From Ceratorhiza oryzae-sativae (lineage: Eukaryota > Basidiomycota > Agaricomycetes > Cantharellales > Ceratobasidiaceae): a DNA stretch of 64,000 bases. Each line of letters starts with the position of its first letter. The first letter of the stretch is position 1. Of this stretch, positions 13,988-25,460 are shown in pieces. A program made the position numbers and the translations under genes. The DNA lies in the NCBI GenBank assembly GCA_030998015.1, contig JARWMV010000235.1:558001-622000 (forward strand), in the 5' to 3' direction. The notes beneath the pieces are model-generated. The model was not told the DNA's origin. It did not search any database and saw only the letters and a list, made by a program, of their open reading frames with translations.

Positions 13988-14503
13988 TCGTGGTGGTTGA
14001 GCAAATAAAACTTGCCTGGGATAAAATCACGTGGACTGTATTCAAGCGCCGGCGGAATGGGGCACCCCCAAATCTGCTGGCACCATTTCGATACCATCAC
14101 CGCTCGCGGGCATGTCGAAATATACTTGTTGCCTCGGCAATTTTTTGATATCTGCGTTGATTCGCCTGGCCCATACTACGTGAAACGCGCCGCATGCATA
14201 TGTTCATCGCCCCAACCAGCTCGAATAAGCGCGCTGGAGCTTGGGCCACGCCTTGGCCATACTTATTCCAGGTTATATATTTAGCACAGTCTTCGTCTCT
14301 TGTTGATCGGGTTCACAAACCGGTTGGTTTCACCTGTCATCCGCCCCGCCACTGCCTCTTGTCCACGGCGCAGACCATCTCCGCCACACCGCCAGCGTCA
14401 GCATCTTGGCACGTATAAAACGCCAAGTGAGCACGAGCTTCAACCACAGTTCTCGGCCCTGCTCACCCGCCGTTCGCTTACGTCAACCATTTGCTGATTA
14501 AGC
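13988..14503. promoter_or_regulatory. Divergent promoter region (URB1 / secreted protein)
   Basis: This 516-bp gap lies between the start codons of two genes transcribed away from each other, so it should hold both promoters. On the + strand TATAAAA at 14414-14420 is 84 bp upstream of the secreted-protein ATG, a good TATA-box position. A second AT-rich tract (TATATATTTA near 14274-14283) lies further up. No TATA box is evident for URB1, as expected for a housekeeping gene. Confidence 0.5.
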
Positions 14504-15238
14504 ATGCTGCTCTCCTCGACGCTGCTCGCATTGGCAGCTACCTTGACTGCTGCCTCTCCGTTCCGCCCGCGGGCCGCCCCAGACAACACGGTATTGGTTG
14601 AAAGCGAGACAAAATGTAAGAAATACTGGCTGTATGCGTTTGTCGTAGCTTATACACGGCATTTGAATTAGACTGCATGATCGTCCCGCGCAATCCTCAT
14701 ACCGATATTGGCGCTTCCGAATCTCCCGGTCAAATGCAGTCCTACTGCTCGGCAGAGGCTCGCACGAGCGACTCTCAAGGACTCTTCCCAGATAACTTCT
14801 GGAATCAGGTCACATACAAGCAAGGAACCTGGTGTGAACGGGCAGCCGTATGCTCAATGTGAGTTGCGATTGTGCAAACCCTCCGACTGAATCTCGTGCA
14901 CTAACATTCCCCAAAATTTCGCCAGTAACAGGATGCTTCAACAAAGGATTTTCCCAATTTAATGACAACGATGGGGGAGGACAGTATGACTCGAGTGGTG
15001 GTGACGGCGGCCGGGGAAATCCAGAGGGAAGCAAATGCCAGGGGTAAGTGGTCCACCCACTTGTTAGGTTCGATGTTTGCTGAAATTGCTCTCATAAATT
15101 AGCTACAATCACTACGTTGAGATTATGGAACCCGACGGCGGTCGTGGTTGCATCCGATGCTGCCAAGATGCTGCCGATTGCCCTACAACCCAGGACACTT
15201 CGGGTTGCGGAGCAATCATTCCTGGCAACTACTGCTGA
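14504..15238 (+). CDS. Small secreted cysteine-rich protein with an internal frameshift
   Basis: Exon 1 starts at ATG 14504 (MLLSSTLLALAATLTAA), a clear signal peptide followed by SPFRPRAAP. The mature part contains YCMIVPRNPHTDIG, SPGQMQSYC, GLFPDNFW, then NGQPYAQ, LTGCFNKG, GGGQYDSSGGDGG, YNHYVEIMEPDGG, CIRCCQDAADCP and GCGAIIPGNYC, ending at TGA 15236-15238. This resembles a family of hypothetical secreted proteins of Agaricomycetes (recognised from memory; no assigned function). Introns fit at about 14614-14670, 14860-14924 and 15044-15102. The frame used for GLFPDNFWNQVTYKQG does not run into the frame for NGQPYAQ: a shift of one base is needed between about 14815 and 14835, and no intron fits there. 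Without it, translation stops at 14862. Either the gene is broken or the sequence has a one-base error. Confidence 0.65.
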
Positions 15239-16436
15239 ACTCTCATTTTCAGTTAAGGATATATAGTAACGGACACGGACATTGTACGGACACGATTCAC
15301 ATGTATCTTTTTACACATTCCTTTTGTCAAACATATAACTCTCATCATGAAAAAATGACATTAAATTACCATCCATTTCGACCAGCACCGTACCGGGGTA
15401 TTTGGACCGTATATTCTAGGACCGGTACACCCGCTACTCATACAATGTGACCCCTAGAACCAAAAAGTAGCTGTCAGAGACCTCTCTTGCCATAATGCTA
15501 CCCTCCCCCATGTGACTCGCCTTAGGCGTCTTGCTCAGACTCGCTTCTCTCTTCGTGCTACACTTACTCTCCCTGTGCCCCCCAGTGCAGGTTGTTGCCC
15601 GTTTCCTTCGTGATTGTTCGGGGCCGCGCCTTGGCTCTTTGCGAAACTGCCAGCGGTATACAAATGATAGATTTCATCGTCATCGTTATCGTCGTCACGG
15701 ACTTGTCACAGATCAATTCTATCAACAAATCCCGCCGTTAGAGAATCAGCCTTGCTTTTAAGTGCTTATTTAATGAACCTCGCACTGAGTTCAATGCATG
15801 TTTCATTTAATACAGTCTTCATACAAGCCACTACCAGAGACACAAGTAGGCTGTGCTGATACTACCAATACACTCCCGTTCTATCTGTAATTTTCGCATT
15901 TGCAAATGATATTCTGGCTGTTCACAAGTGATTTGATCGCTCGATTCTATTGTCCACTGTGATTCGCTTCTCCAGGGAATCCTTTATGCTTTCCCAGACT
16001 GCTCATAATGGCGCCACCCGGCGGCTGGCTAGTATACCCCGGATTTGTCCACCGAGGATCTCCATCGAAAAAAAGCATTCTATCGAAGTGGTCGATCCGT
16101 CAGACAAACCCCGAGTTCAAAGTGAAATTTAAACTCAGCAAATTATACGGTCGTTACGCCATTTCAACGTGTCGTAGTGGGCCGTCCCAAGCAAGCATAG
16201 CATGTATGCGTCGCGGCAAACAGTGCATGCGAGTTCTGCAGGATGTAAAAAGTCGAGATCGTGGAAATGAGCAGCCGATCTTCTCACACTTGCGCGAAAA
16301 ATGGCATACATGCATGACGACTTGGCCATATCGGGATAAAAGGTCACGTGAGCGGATGGCGTGACCAGTCGCCATCGCTCATGCTCGTATCCATTGCGCA
16401 ATTGGGATAGCCCGTTCCACCACTCAGAGCTCACAT
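15239..16436. other. Intergenic region, no supported gene
   Basis: After the secreted-protein stop there are AT-rich stretches and open frames on both strands. A 216-codon minus-strand frame (16135-16785) and a 76-codon plus-strand frame with a hydrophobic start (15531-15761) are the longest. Neither has a recognisable motif or splice-linked neighbours, and the minus-strand frame is antisense to the bZIP upstream region. Nothing is called. Confidence 0.45.
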
Positions 16437-16807
16437 ATGTAATCATATGGGTACTTCGTGGCCGAAGCTTTGATTGTATTCCCGCAAAGGCTGCCCCGAG
16501 ATGTGGGGGGGTGATGATAGGGACCGCACTTTTCAGCTCCAGCTCCCAACAGCTTTGTTCGAGCACATCCACCACCAGAGCACATCTGGAGGAGCCCAAG
16601 AGCATCACACGAGTCGTCCGCTCCAGATACAGATCAATCTCAGCTGACGCAGGCCAGGCAACATTTATTCCACCAGGGCAGGGTACACGAGACGAGTCTT
16701 TTTCCTGCCTGCAGGCCGAGTTGCGCGATTGGATTGCGTGCGTAGACATTAGCCGGCCCTTGGGCTCCCCATGCACTAACAACATGCATCCCTACAAGGC
16801 TATTTAA
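16437..16807 (+). promoter_or_regulatory. Upstream ORFs in the bZIP 5' region
   Basis: Three plus-strand upstream ORFs precede the bZIP start: a minimal ATG-TAA start-stop at 16437-16442, an 8-codon ORF (ATG 16447, TGA ending 16473) and a roughly 97-codon ORF from ATG 16513 ending TAA 16807, only 15 bp before the bZIP ATG. uORFs upstream of GCN4/CPC1-class bZIP genes are a known translational control. Whether the mRNA begins upstream of these here is not known from sequence; a CTATTTAA-like tract at about 16798 could instead belong to the promoter. Confidence 0.4.
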
Positions 16808-16822
16808 CCCTTTCGAGGAACG

Positions 16823-17975
16823 ATGTCACCAGCGACCGTCACCCCTTTGAAGCGTTCGCGGTCCAGTACACCCTCATTGGACACACCGCCCTCAACCCCG
16901 GACGCAGGCAAAGATACCCCGGCTACTTCAGAACTAGCGACAGGCGAGCCTCAGATAAAGCAGGAGCTTGAACACTGGGAGAAAATCCACTTCTCGTTTG
17001 GGATGGACGACGAGAGAAACCAAAACCACCCTAACCACCCGGACGATGACCCATCTCGAGCCCACTCTTACATTCGTCAGCTATCTGGAGTACGAGGCGT
17101 TCCTGCAGCGTCACACGACATACCTGCACCCCCAACTGCGGCACCCTGGGCCGTACCGCCGTTTTTCCCAATGCCCGCATATGATCAACAATCCGCGTAC
17201 GACATGCTTGCGCTCGGTGCCATAAGCCCGATGTCCGAGCTGCCTGCACATCACGAGCATTCTAGCCCTCATGCGCCGTTCGATCCGTTCAGTCATCCCG
17301 CTTGGGATATGGGCTTTTTGCCCGAACTCCAAGGTCCCCAGGCTCAACCCCAACTCCCGCCTCTTTCACCCGCCGAAATCGCACAGTACCATGCCCTTAT
17401 GGCTCGTGGGGCTGCAGCCTTTCCGCCTCCTATACCTCCTACAATATCTAGCACCGCTCAAACCCCCGGGGCATCGTCTTCTTCTGCGCCTGCCTCGATG
17501 ACGGCGCCGATAGCCCAGGGCGAACATATCACTCGGGGTCGCTCCACAAGCAGCGCTGGACGTAGTTCTACTCAAAGCCAACCAAGCGCCCCCGCTTCTC
17601 CCCTGGACGAAGACACTGCAGCCGCCGTTGCAGAAGACAAGCGTAGGAGAAATACCGCCGCATCAGGTGAGAGTAACACATGATGGAAGACCGAGGAGTG
17701 CTGACCGGTTTTATTTAGCCCGATTTCGTATGAAGAAAAAGCAACGTACAGCAGAGTTGGAGCGCATCCTGGTGGAGCTTGAGGGAAGGGCGGGTGAACT
17801 AGAGAAAGAAGCTGTCGAGTTGAGGAGGGAGAACGGGTGGCTGAAGGAAATGGTTATCCTCAAGGGCCGGAAGGCTATCGAAGATGCAAAGGCTGGTTCC
17901 AGTACTGACGGCCAGAAAGAGAAGGACAAACCGGAGGCTGAGGGTCGGGGGAGCGAGGAGGATGAAGGGCGCTGA
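16823..17975 (+). CDS. bZIP transcription factor, CYS3/GCN4 type
   Basis: A nuclear DNA-binding protein of the basic leucine zipper class. The N-terminal 270 residues are low complexity: rich in Pro, Ser and Ala with acidic patches, typical of an activation region. The basic region reads EDKRRRNTAAS-ARFRMKKKQR, with the NTAASARFR signature of CYS3/Zip1/GCN4-like fungal factors, and continues into a leucine zipper (LERILVELEGRAGELEKEAVELRRENGWL). The signature is split by one intron, 17667-17718 (GTGAGA...TTTAG), which joins S to ARF in phase. The tail is charged (K, E, D). The start at 16823 gives MSPATVTPLKRSRSS; no in-frame upstream ATG is better. Members of this class regulate sulfur or amino-acid metabolism, but the specific role here is inference. 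Confidence 0.85.
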
Positions 17976-18372
17976 CGGGGGGAAGGGCAAGTCCAAAGAA
18001 TGATGGGCACAAGCATTAGCATTGCGTTGTATTTATTTTCATAGCACACGTTTCAGCTGCAAGATTAATATGTATTTATTGCGCAAACCTCTTCTCATGT
18101 GATAAATATGTGTTGACGCCATTGATGATGTGGATACTCGATTGCCAGGCAGCCAGGTGGAGGCAAGGATAAGAACCAGTCGAACGCTTGATGGCATTAT
18201 ATACCCCAAAGCTGAATTCCGAATTGATCTCCGAATTGTATTTGGAATAGCGACCGATTCGGTGCAGCCACATGAACAAACAAATCCCGATGCAGACACG
18301 TGAGAACGATACGATGAACATCTTTCATCTTCACTGAACATAATGTCAATACATCGGCAGTTATGGGATTAA
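17976..18372. other. Convergent intergenic region
   Basis: About 400 bp between the stop codons of the bZIP gene (+) and the ceramidase gene (-). It should hold both 3' ends; TATTTATT-like AT-rich tracts near 18026-18080 are candidate polyadenylation signals. Short minus-strand frames here are not supported as genes. Confidence 0.45.
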
Positions 18373-21300
18373 TCAATAAGAAACAGTGAAATTGCTTGAT
18401 ATTCCTGTGAACGCTGAAATCGGGCCGATGAGTGGCTTTGAGTTGCCTTTGTAAGTGATACGATAAGTCCCAGCTATCGACTCCCAGTCAGTCAATTGAG
18501 GAAATTTCACGGATCGACAAACTTACCTGGAGCTTCAGGTTCAATCGTCCTTTTCAAGGAGTCAGTACATATCCGAGGATACTCGATGAATTAGCCTTAC
18601 CATTTGATGTCAACCGTGCTGTGGCCTAAAATCTGGATCGCACCGGTAAATTAGCAGGCGCCACATCCTATGATAAGAAAATACGAACTAGATCGGTCCT
18701 AGTCCATTTAAATGTGGTGGACGGATGCGAATCAGTTCGATAAGTTACCCATGCACCTCCTACAAGGCGATCCACAGTCAAAAACGTATCCCCAAGGCGC
18801 AAATCATTCTGAGGCCACGGCGGTTAGTAAATAATGCGGCAGGGTCATAGAAAAGGACTCACTCTGGGGTTAGCAGCCTGAAACTTGACCAACACTTGTT
18901 GGCCACGCGAGTAGGCGGCCGAAGTATTTACATTCGTAAGCACTGATCCAAATGACTTTCCGATAGGCACGCCATCAAGGACCACACCCGTCTGCAGGGC
19001 GGATTAAAGTTGAGCCCAAATTGGCTTTCAAATTTGAACTGACCTGAAGGGAGATGGCTTTCTTAGTCAAATCTTCGGGTACGGGGCCGGTTGGAGCCGA
19101 AGCAGTAACCCCATCAGCAAGATAGTCAACCAACCCCGTGTATAGATTCTGGTACGCTTCCAGAGTGACTATTGGAGAATTTTTGTGTCAGTGATTTTAT
19201 AATGAATAACGTTAACATTACATGGTCCGTAAATGGTTGATGCTCCTTCGTATCGTTGTATCCCATACTCTTCACGTGTCGTAACATAGTGAGCGTATGT
19301 GTTGGCGGGGCCAGCTGAGATACCAAGGATTATCGTCATATTCGACATGCTAAAGAAAACTAGAGCTCACCTAGTACAACATAGGCGTCGTTTCCGATAA
19401 CCCCAGAAGAAATTAGTTTGGCACGCACAGACTCCCTATATGCGCGGCAAAAATTAGCGAGTGAAGCAGGCTCTTCAACGCATCTGAGATCACCTAATCC
19501 GTCTTCCGGCCATGGTTGTAAACTCCCCTGGAACAACCAAGATTACCAATTGGCCTACACGCATCATCTGTATATCTACGATGTCCGGCGACCAGGCGTA
19601 TGGGAATTTGGTGTAGCCCTATCGGAACTATAAGCTCTGTATTATGGCTTAAATTCAAGGCCTTACAGTGTTGAAAAGTATCGGTTTGGGGTACTGGCAG
19701 CGCTTCTGCTCCTCATTAGGAGGTGCAGTAACGAAATCTAAAGTACAAGATAGTTAAGTCAGAAATCCGGACAAATGTATTACCACCCACTCTTCACGAC
19801 TTCCCAGAATGGGTTTCTAGACGGCAAAGTCAGACGTAACTTGAAAAGTAACTAGCCGAGACTAACTGAGTTCCATCCGCCGTTTGTCCTTGTGTAAAGT
19901 CGAATGCCCCTGGCCCGTCAGTTGTTCCGCCCGCAAAAGAATATCCTGTTCAAAGTACCATTATGTGATGATCCATATCATAAAATATGTAGCATACCCA
20001 TAGCAGGGGGGACATGTATGGACTGTAGTACCGTTGGCAAGTGGGAACGAATAATTTGACCTTTCAAACGTAAGCGGCAAGTGAGCTCGTCCCGCCAACA
20101 GAAAATCCGGGGTCTTACGCACATATTAACATAAGTATGGAGGCTCCTTACAGCACCTTGAACGGTTTGCAATACATTGCCATCCATGAGTGTTTTCGCG
20201 CCCTTGAACTGGTTCTCTCCGATGATGCGATTAGACTCAAAATCAGAAATGCGGAACCCAGGACCTCTGCGTGGAGCCAATATTAACATATGGCAGCGTA
20301 TGCCGGGTTGAGTGCATACCTTCCGTGACAATCTTCTGTGTGGTTGCCGCAAGTCGACTTCTTATATTCACAAGGTTGACCATGCCATGGTTTCCCAGGA
20401 CTTTCGCAATATGCACCAAGGCTACAGCGGGTCAGTTTCATGATTCATTGGATCGTCCGGCTTTACTTACGTGTTTGGTCTACAGTTACACATGAGTGTT
20501 ATTCACGATCAATACAACTCTTTCATCGACTGCACTTACGATGTATCTCCAACGTTTGCTATTCTTATTGTGAATTTAAGCTGAAATACGGAATGCATGT
20601 ATTGACCCACATTGAACGAACCCGGCGACGAAGGTGTTCTTCCCTGGAGCTGCATCGGGTTGCACCGAGGCTATTGACGTCATTAGCATCTTTTCTTCTC
20701 CGCTAATATATAGGAATCACCCACCTTCGTACAGATAGGCTGCCATCCCTTTGTTATCAGTGCTAACCAAGGTGTTGTTCTAGTTCGAAATATCGCTTCA
20801 CATGGCTTCGCACTTGGATTCAATTTTTTGTTGCTAACCTGGTATATGCTGGTTCCATGCACTGGGAAGAAGCTCAAGAATCCTCTGGGAGTCCCAGAGG
20901 TGTCTGTAAATTTGAGAAGATGAAGATCCTGATATCCTTAAATTTCAGCAGCTAAAAACAAGGCCAGCGGGAAGACAAACCTTGTCTTGGTCATATTGAT
21001 ATCTTGCGCGCTCTTCCGCTGGATTGGCCGTATAAGAGTACGGGGACCTGTTTATATTCGTATCAAGAATGGTCGTGTTACCGAGCGAGAGTCTCCCAGG
21101 TGCGAGAGATTCATGTGCCCGTTTAATGGCTAGCACCGTTCCTATGCAGTATTGTGTTGAGAGTGCTATTCGTTTAGGTGGTTCACGAATTCGTACCGTT
21201 GACGATTGCATCGTAGGTCTGCTTGACAAAGCCCAAGCTAGTCAAAGTTGGCAACAGATTATTCAAGTAACCCCCAACACCCGAGTGGGAGTGAGTTCCC

Positions 21301-21763
21301 ACGAGTGCGAAATTCGATTCCGTGTACAGCCCTACAGTATGCATGAACTCTATTGCTCTATTAAGTAGATCTGGCGACTTACCCGGGTAGATTTCCGCCA
21401 GTTGCTGAAGTATACCGCGCCGGACAGCTGTGTCCCCCATGCAAATATCTGAGTTTACGAACAGAATGCGGTCTTTGGCTGAGTTTGTTCCAGGGGCGGC
21501 AACGATATAAGCACGAGAGAACTGTCTCATGTGAAGGCCGGTATCAGTTTGTGACAAGTCGGCGTATCCCATCATGTTTGTTTCGACCACAGGACTAATA
21601 AAGGTAAGCAAACATAAAAATTAACTGAATGAAATACAAACCCAGTCACATCCCCAATACCCGCTCCGATAAGATATTGTTGTGCCAAGCATCCTGGCAA
21701 CGGAGCTAGGGCGGAAAACAAAACGAGGACAGTCCAGCGTTTGGCAGAAAATAAATCCAGCAT
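18373..21763 (-). CDS. Neutral/alkaline ceramidase, multi-exon, secreted
   Basis: Neutral ceramidase cleaves the N-acyl bond of ceramide to give sphingosine and a fatty acid. The start at 21763 gives a signal peptide (about 28 residues, hydrophobic core VLVLFSALAPLPG), then the family's opening block with GAGIGDVTG, ETNMMGYADLSQTDTGLHMRQ and SRAYIV. TESNFALVGTHSHSGVGGY (about 21285) contains the zinc-binding HSH. After removing short introns near 20465-20600 the chain reads FVQSNVGDTSPNTLGAYCE, carrying the catalytic-serine motif GD-(V/T)-SPN, followed by STCGNHTEDCHGRGPG and IIGENQFKGA. The C-terminal exon (GTYRITYKGNSKP...FTVSY) ends at 18373-18375 and fits the ceramidase C-terminal beta domain. 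All key motifs are present, so I expect an active enzyme. Exon boundaries beyond those checked are approximate. Confidence 0.9.
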
Positions 21764-22909
21764 GGTGTAGAAGCTGCCTGGGGTGAATTGTCTGCATCAA
21801 ATGACCCTTATATCCTCAGTCACCCTACCTCGGACGTCCGTTCTCGTGGCAGGTAGCGTTCAGCTGACTCGGGGCTCAAGGTACAGTCTACGGATTGAGA
21901 GTGCCCTTTCCTCCTGTTGTCACTTTATATGGGCTGTTCGGAGCCGATCTTCCACATATACACATGATACACATGGCTAGAATCTGTCAAATAGCCTAAT
22001 AAGGAGTCTCCCAGGTGTCGAAGTGGAAGTTAGAAGTGACGTCACGTGTCGATCATCCCCAGGAAACATCGTGGGCTGATGCCGAGAGGGTGTTTCCCCC
22101 ACGTTTAGGCATGGGTAGGCTGAGGCTCCCGTAGGCCCATGCACTGGATGAATGTAGAAGGCTTGAATCGGCCTGTCAAGAGACGTATTGGAGAATCACA
22201 GACATCTGTGAGTTGTACTAGAACCTTGAAGGGGTCAGCCGAGGTCAGATGTGCTCAACCTAACATGAGTGATTGGGCTGTGTAACCTAGGATACTAATA
22301 CGAAAGAAATATACTGCCGATCATCCCATAGTATGTTACCTGAAATCCAGCGTTGTGTGGTAATAGTTGGCACCAATCGCAGCCGGTTTGTACTTGTTTG
22401 GGACATCAAACGGTCGTGCTTGATGGTGATTACCCCCTTACCACGATAGTCACCACACCAATCGATCGCCAGCTCACCTCGCCGAGTCTAAGTATGCCAA
22501 TTACACAAGTTTTACATGATGGATCTACCTCTTGGTTCCTGAGACTCTAACGGCTCTTGACTTTTTTCGTTCGGCAATCAAACGCATCGAACGATCTCCT
22601 AGAACGGGAGGACTCAACACATTAAGATTAGACTTTTCCATGTGTTGAAGATACAATGCACTCTAATTCGAGTCGTAGGGGTCAAGGAAGGAACCGAATT
22701 GAATTACTACGTGACGTATATCCGATACGGACAATCCGGATAATCTAGATACCAAGGCGGCGTTTACGTCCATGGTACCTTGCGCAAGGCGTAGCTCGGC
22801 TCCTGCGACACGTATTTAGCTCACCAAAACCAAAATCTAGATTCCTAAGACCTCTCGTGTGCTCGACCAGATACCTTGGGCTATTACCCGGTCTAAATAC
22901 TCAACGGTG
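21764..22909. promoter_or_regulatory. Divergent intergenic region (ceramidase / MFS transporter)
   Basis: About 1.1 kb between two divergent start codons. The clearest element is TGACGTCACGTG at 22037-22048, a CRE (TGACGTCA) fused to the E-box-like CACGTG half, a typical bZIP/bHLH target. The repeated phrase GGAGTCTCCCAGGTG-like near 22001-22016 is also found in the ceramidase coding region (near 21088), probably by chance. No gene is seen. Confidence 0.45.
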
Positions 22910-24787
22910 ATGTATCCCTCCAATTCGTCAACTTTAACGGTTCCCGACCTCGAACCAATAAATCTGGGACCACGATGCCACTCACCTAGTCCTTGTTTCC
23001 CGGACACGACATACGAAGCATACGACGAATTTACCGAAAAGCCTAAGCCACGCCCCGAAACCACGCCCCTCCCGCGTCTGCAAGTTTCAATCCTTCTCTT
23101 CATGCTTCTCTCAGAGCCTTGCACCGCGGCTGTTCTCCTCCCGTTCATCAATAACCTTGTTTATGAGGTCGGGATCACGAATGGAGACAAATCCAAAGTT
23201 GGATATTATGCAGGACTGATTGTAAGTTCAATTCTAAGAATGAATCGGAAGACGCTCAAGTCATGTAATAGGAGTCGCTTTTCTTTATCACCGAATCATT
23301 GTTCATACTGCAGTATGGTCGTTTATCCGACAGGATAGGACGCCGACCGGTGCTGTTTTTTGGATTGGCCGGCCTAGTTCTCTCGTCGTTATCTTTTGGA
23401 GTCTCAAAATCCTTTTTGGGGATTCTGATCAGCCGCGCACTGGCTGGCGCTCTGAATGTAAGATCGCGAATATAGGATGCTCTCACCATGCTGACAGGAT
23501 GGTATTAGGGAAATGCCGGCGTTATCAAAAGCGTGTTACGTGAAGTCACTGACGAGACGAACGCGGCGTCTGCCTTTGCGTTTATCCCCGCCATTTGGTC
23601 AATCGGATTTACGCTCGCGTAAGTGTTGTTTGTGAAGCAAGCGAATTGTATTAACCGAGGTGGTGAAATTTCAGCCCGGCTCTTGGCGGTCTACTCCAGC
23701 ATCCAGCTGAGGTGATGCCGAGTGTATTTGGTTGGTCATCAACGTTGAAGATGTATCCTTATCTCCTTCCTTGTGCTACAATTGCACTTATTCCGGCTGG
23801 CGGTCTAGTCATGGGCTGGTTCTTTCTCAACGAGGTATCGCGCTTCTCTTGCTTTTCCTGGACGGACTGCGCTAACACGGCATTTTCAGACTCATCCGGT
23901 ACTCGGAAGAATGCACGATTCGAATATGTATCAGCTCATCAGTTCAAACTCTTCTTCAGCTACACTTGTCTCGCCTAGTCAAAATGACTTCATCGAGTCC
24001 AAATCGAATCCACCGCCACCACCTCTTCGAAGTCTGCTTACCCCGCGTGTCTCGATCACGATACTCAACTATGCTCTCTTGTCCCTATTGGATATATCCC
24101 TTGTGGCCCTCCAGCCGATTGTTTTCGCATCTCCGGTGTCTTTGGGTGGACTGGGAATGGAGCCAGCGTCCATCGGGCTGATGCTGGCCCTTCAAGGTTT
24201 AATTACCGGGGTGGCGACCGTCGTCTTTGTGCCTCGCATGCAACGCTGGTTTGGGATGCGGAAAATGTACTTGAGCGGAGTGTATTTGTATCTTGTGCAG
24301 ATATGGCTCTTGCCAGTCATGCATTACGCAGTTAAACTCGATGTCGGGGGTGGACTTGGTTTGTGGGTACTGGTCGGGGTGTATGCAGTGGTTTCTTGTG
24401 CTTCACCGATCAGCTTCTGTAAGTGCGAGTTGGTACCTCGGGGAAACAATCTAATGTGGGCTGCTCAGGTTGCCTGCTTTTGTTCATATCTAATGCGCCT
24501 CCGAACGCCATGTCCCTGGGAGCTACAAATGGGCTGGCGCAGACTTCCGCATCCGTTATGCGCGCGGTACGCCTAATCAGCCTGCCGGCGGTCAGGCGGA
24601 GCTAATATATCGTGTGTCCTAGATTGGTCCTGCCATCACAACCACTCTTTTTGCCCTATCAGCCAACGGAGATGGCCGGGGCACATTTCTGGTGTACATG
24701 ATTCTCACAGGAGTGAACCTTCTTTGCGCGTGTGTAGGACTGCTGATTCGTCCCGAGTGGACTGGTAGTAGGTCTCGGGCGTATTAA
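22910..24787 (+). CDS. Major facilitator superfamily transporter (DHA/ZIF-like)
   Basis: A polytopic membrane transporter. The start is ATG 22910 (MYPSNSSTLTVPD); an earlier GTG-based frame is not a credible fungal start. After a polar N-terminus of about 55 residues come TM1 (VSILLFMLLSEPCTAAVLLPFI), then across two short introns the MFS motif A (GRLSDRIGRRPVLFFG, about 23314-23365), a large central loop rich in Ser and Pro (about 23905-24030), and six further hydrophobic segments, e.g. ISLVALQPIVFASPVSL and LWVLVGVYAVVSCASPISF. The last exons read SNAPPNAMSLGATNGLAQT and GRGTFLVYMILTGVNLL, ending SRSRAY-stop at 24785-24787. The NAPP...GATNGLAQ block is typical of the fungal Ycr023c/plant ZIF1-like group. 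Substrate cannot be told from sequence. Confidence 0.85.
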
Positions 24788-25460
24788 CCAGAAAGAGTGG
24801 CTGGATCAAGAGGATTTAGAATGTTTGGTAGGAAGCTTTCACTCTCGCAGATACGTGGTCACTGATTCAATTCAAACCTGATTAGTATTCCTTGTAGAGT
24901 TATTTACAAATGTCATCGCTACAAAAAATTGGATTATTTTATGGTTATCCTTCCGGAACTCACTGCTATCATCACCGGAGCACCACAAGTGACGTACACC
25001 GGATGCTGCGTTTCACCTTATCAATCACCACATATGACAGTTTTGAGATGGTTCGCCAACTCACTTGCCCTCTATCCCCCTTCTGCCGATCCCCCTTGGC
25101 TTAATATCCTATTTCAGGCAACTCTCGGCTCGACATAAACGCTCGACTGAATGGCAAAGACTGGGTGGTTGTTGCCGTTGCATCTCCCGCTATCCAAGCG
25201 GAGTTTCAGATGCGATTTCATTTTGGAACCAGTCGATGTATGGCGCTTATAAATAACCGCTCGGGCCTCGGCGTGCGGCCACCACCCCCTATCGATTGCT
25301 CGGCCTTAGACAGTGCTGACGCATGTCATCCTCTGATCAACTGGCCGCCGTATTCACGTGTGATATAAATTTCACGATCGTCGCGTCATCCAGTGTTATA
25401 AAGTCAGACCTGCCCGCCTTCTCTGGTCCGAGTTCTTCTTGGCGATCCGACCTGTGCAAC
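24788..25460. promoter_or_regulatory. Intergenic region upstream of sterol glucosyltransferase
   Basis: Holds the MFS 3' end and the promoter of the next gene. TATAAATA at 25248-25255 lies 206 bp before the ATG at 25461 and is a candidate TATA box. Short open frames here have no recognisable content. Confidence 0.4.

Noticed and set aside
16135..16785. 216-codon minus-strand ORF upstream of the bZIP gene
   Set aside because: No recognisable domain, antisense to the bZIP leader, composition unlike the neighbouring genes; length alone is not enough.
22859..22909. Earlier start for the MFS transporter
   Set aside because: It begins with GTG; fungal nuclear genes start with ATG, and ATG 22910 gives a sound N-terminus.
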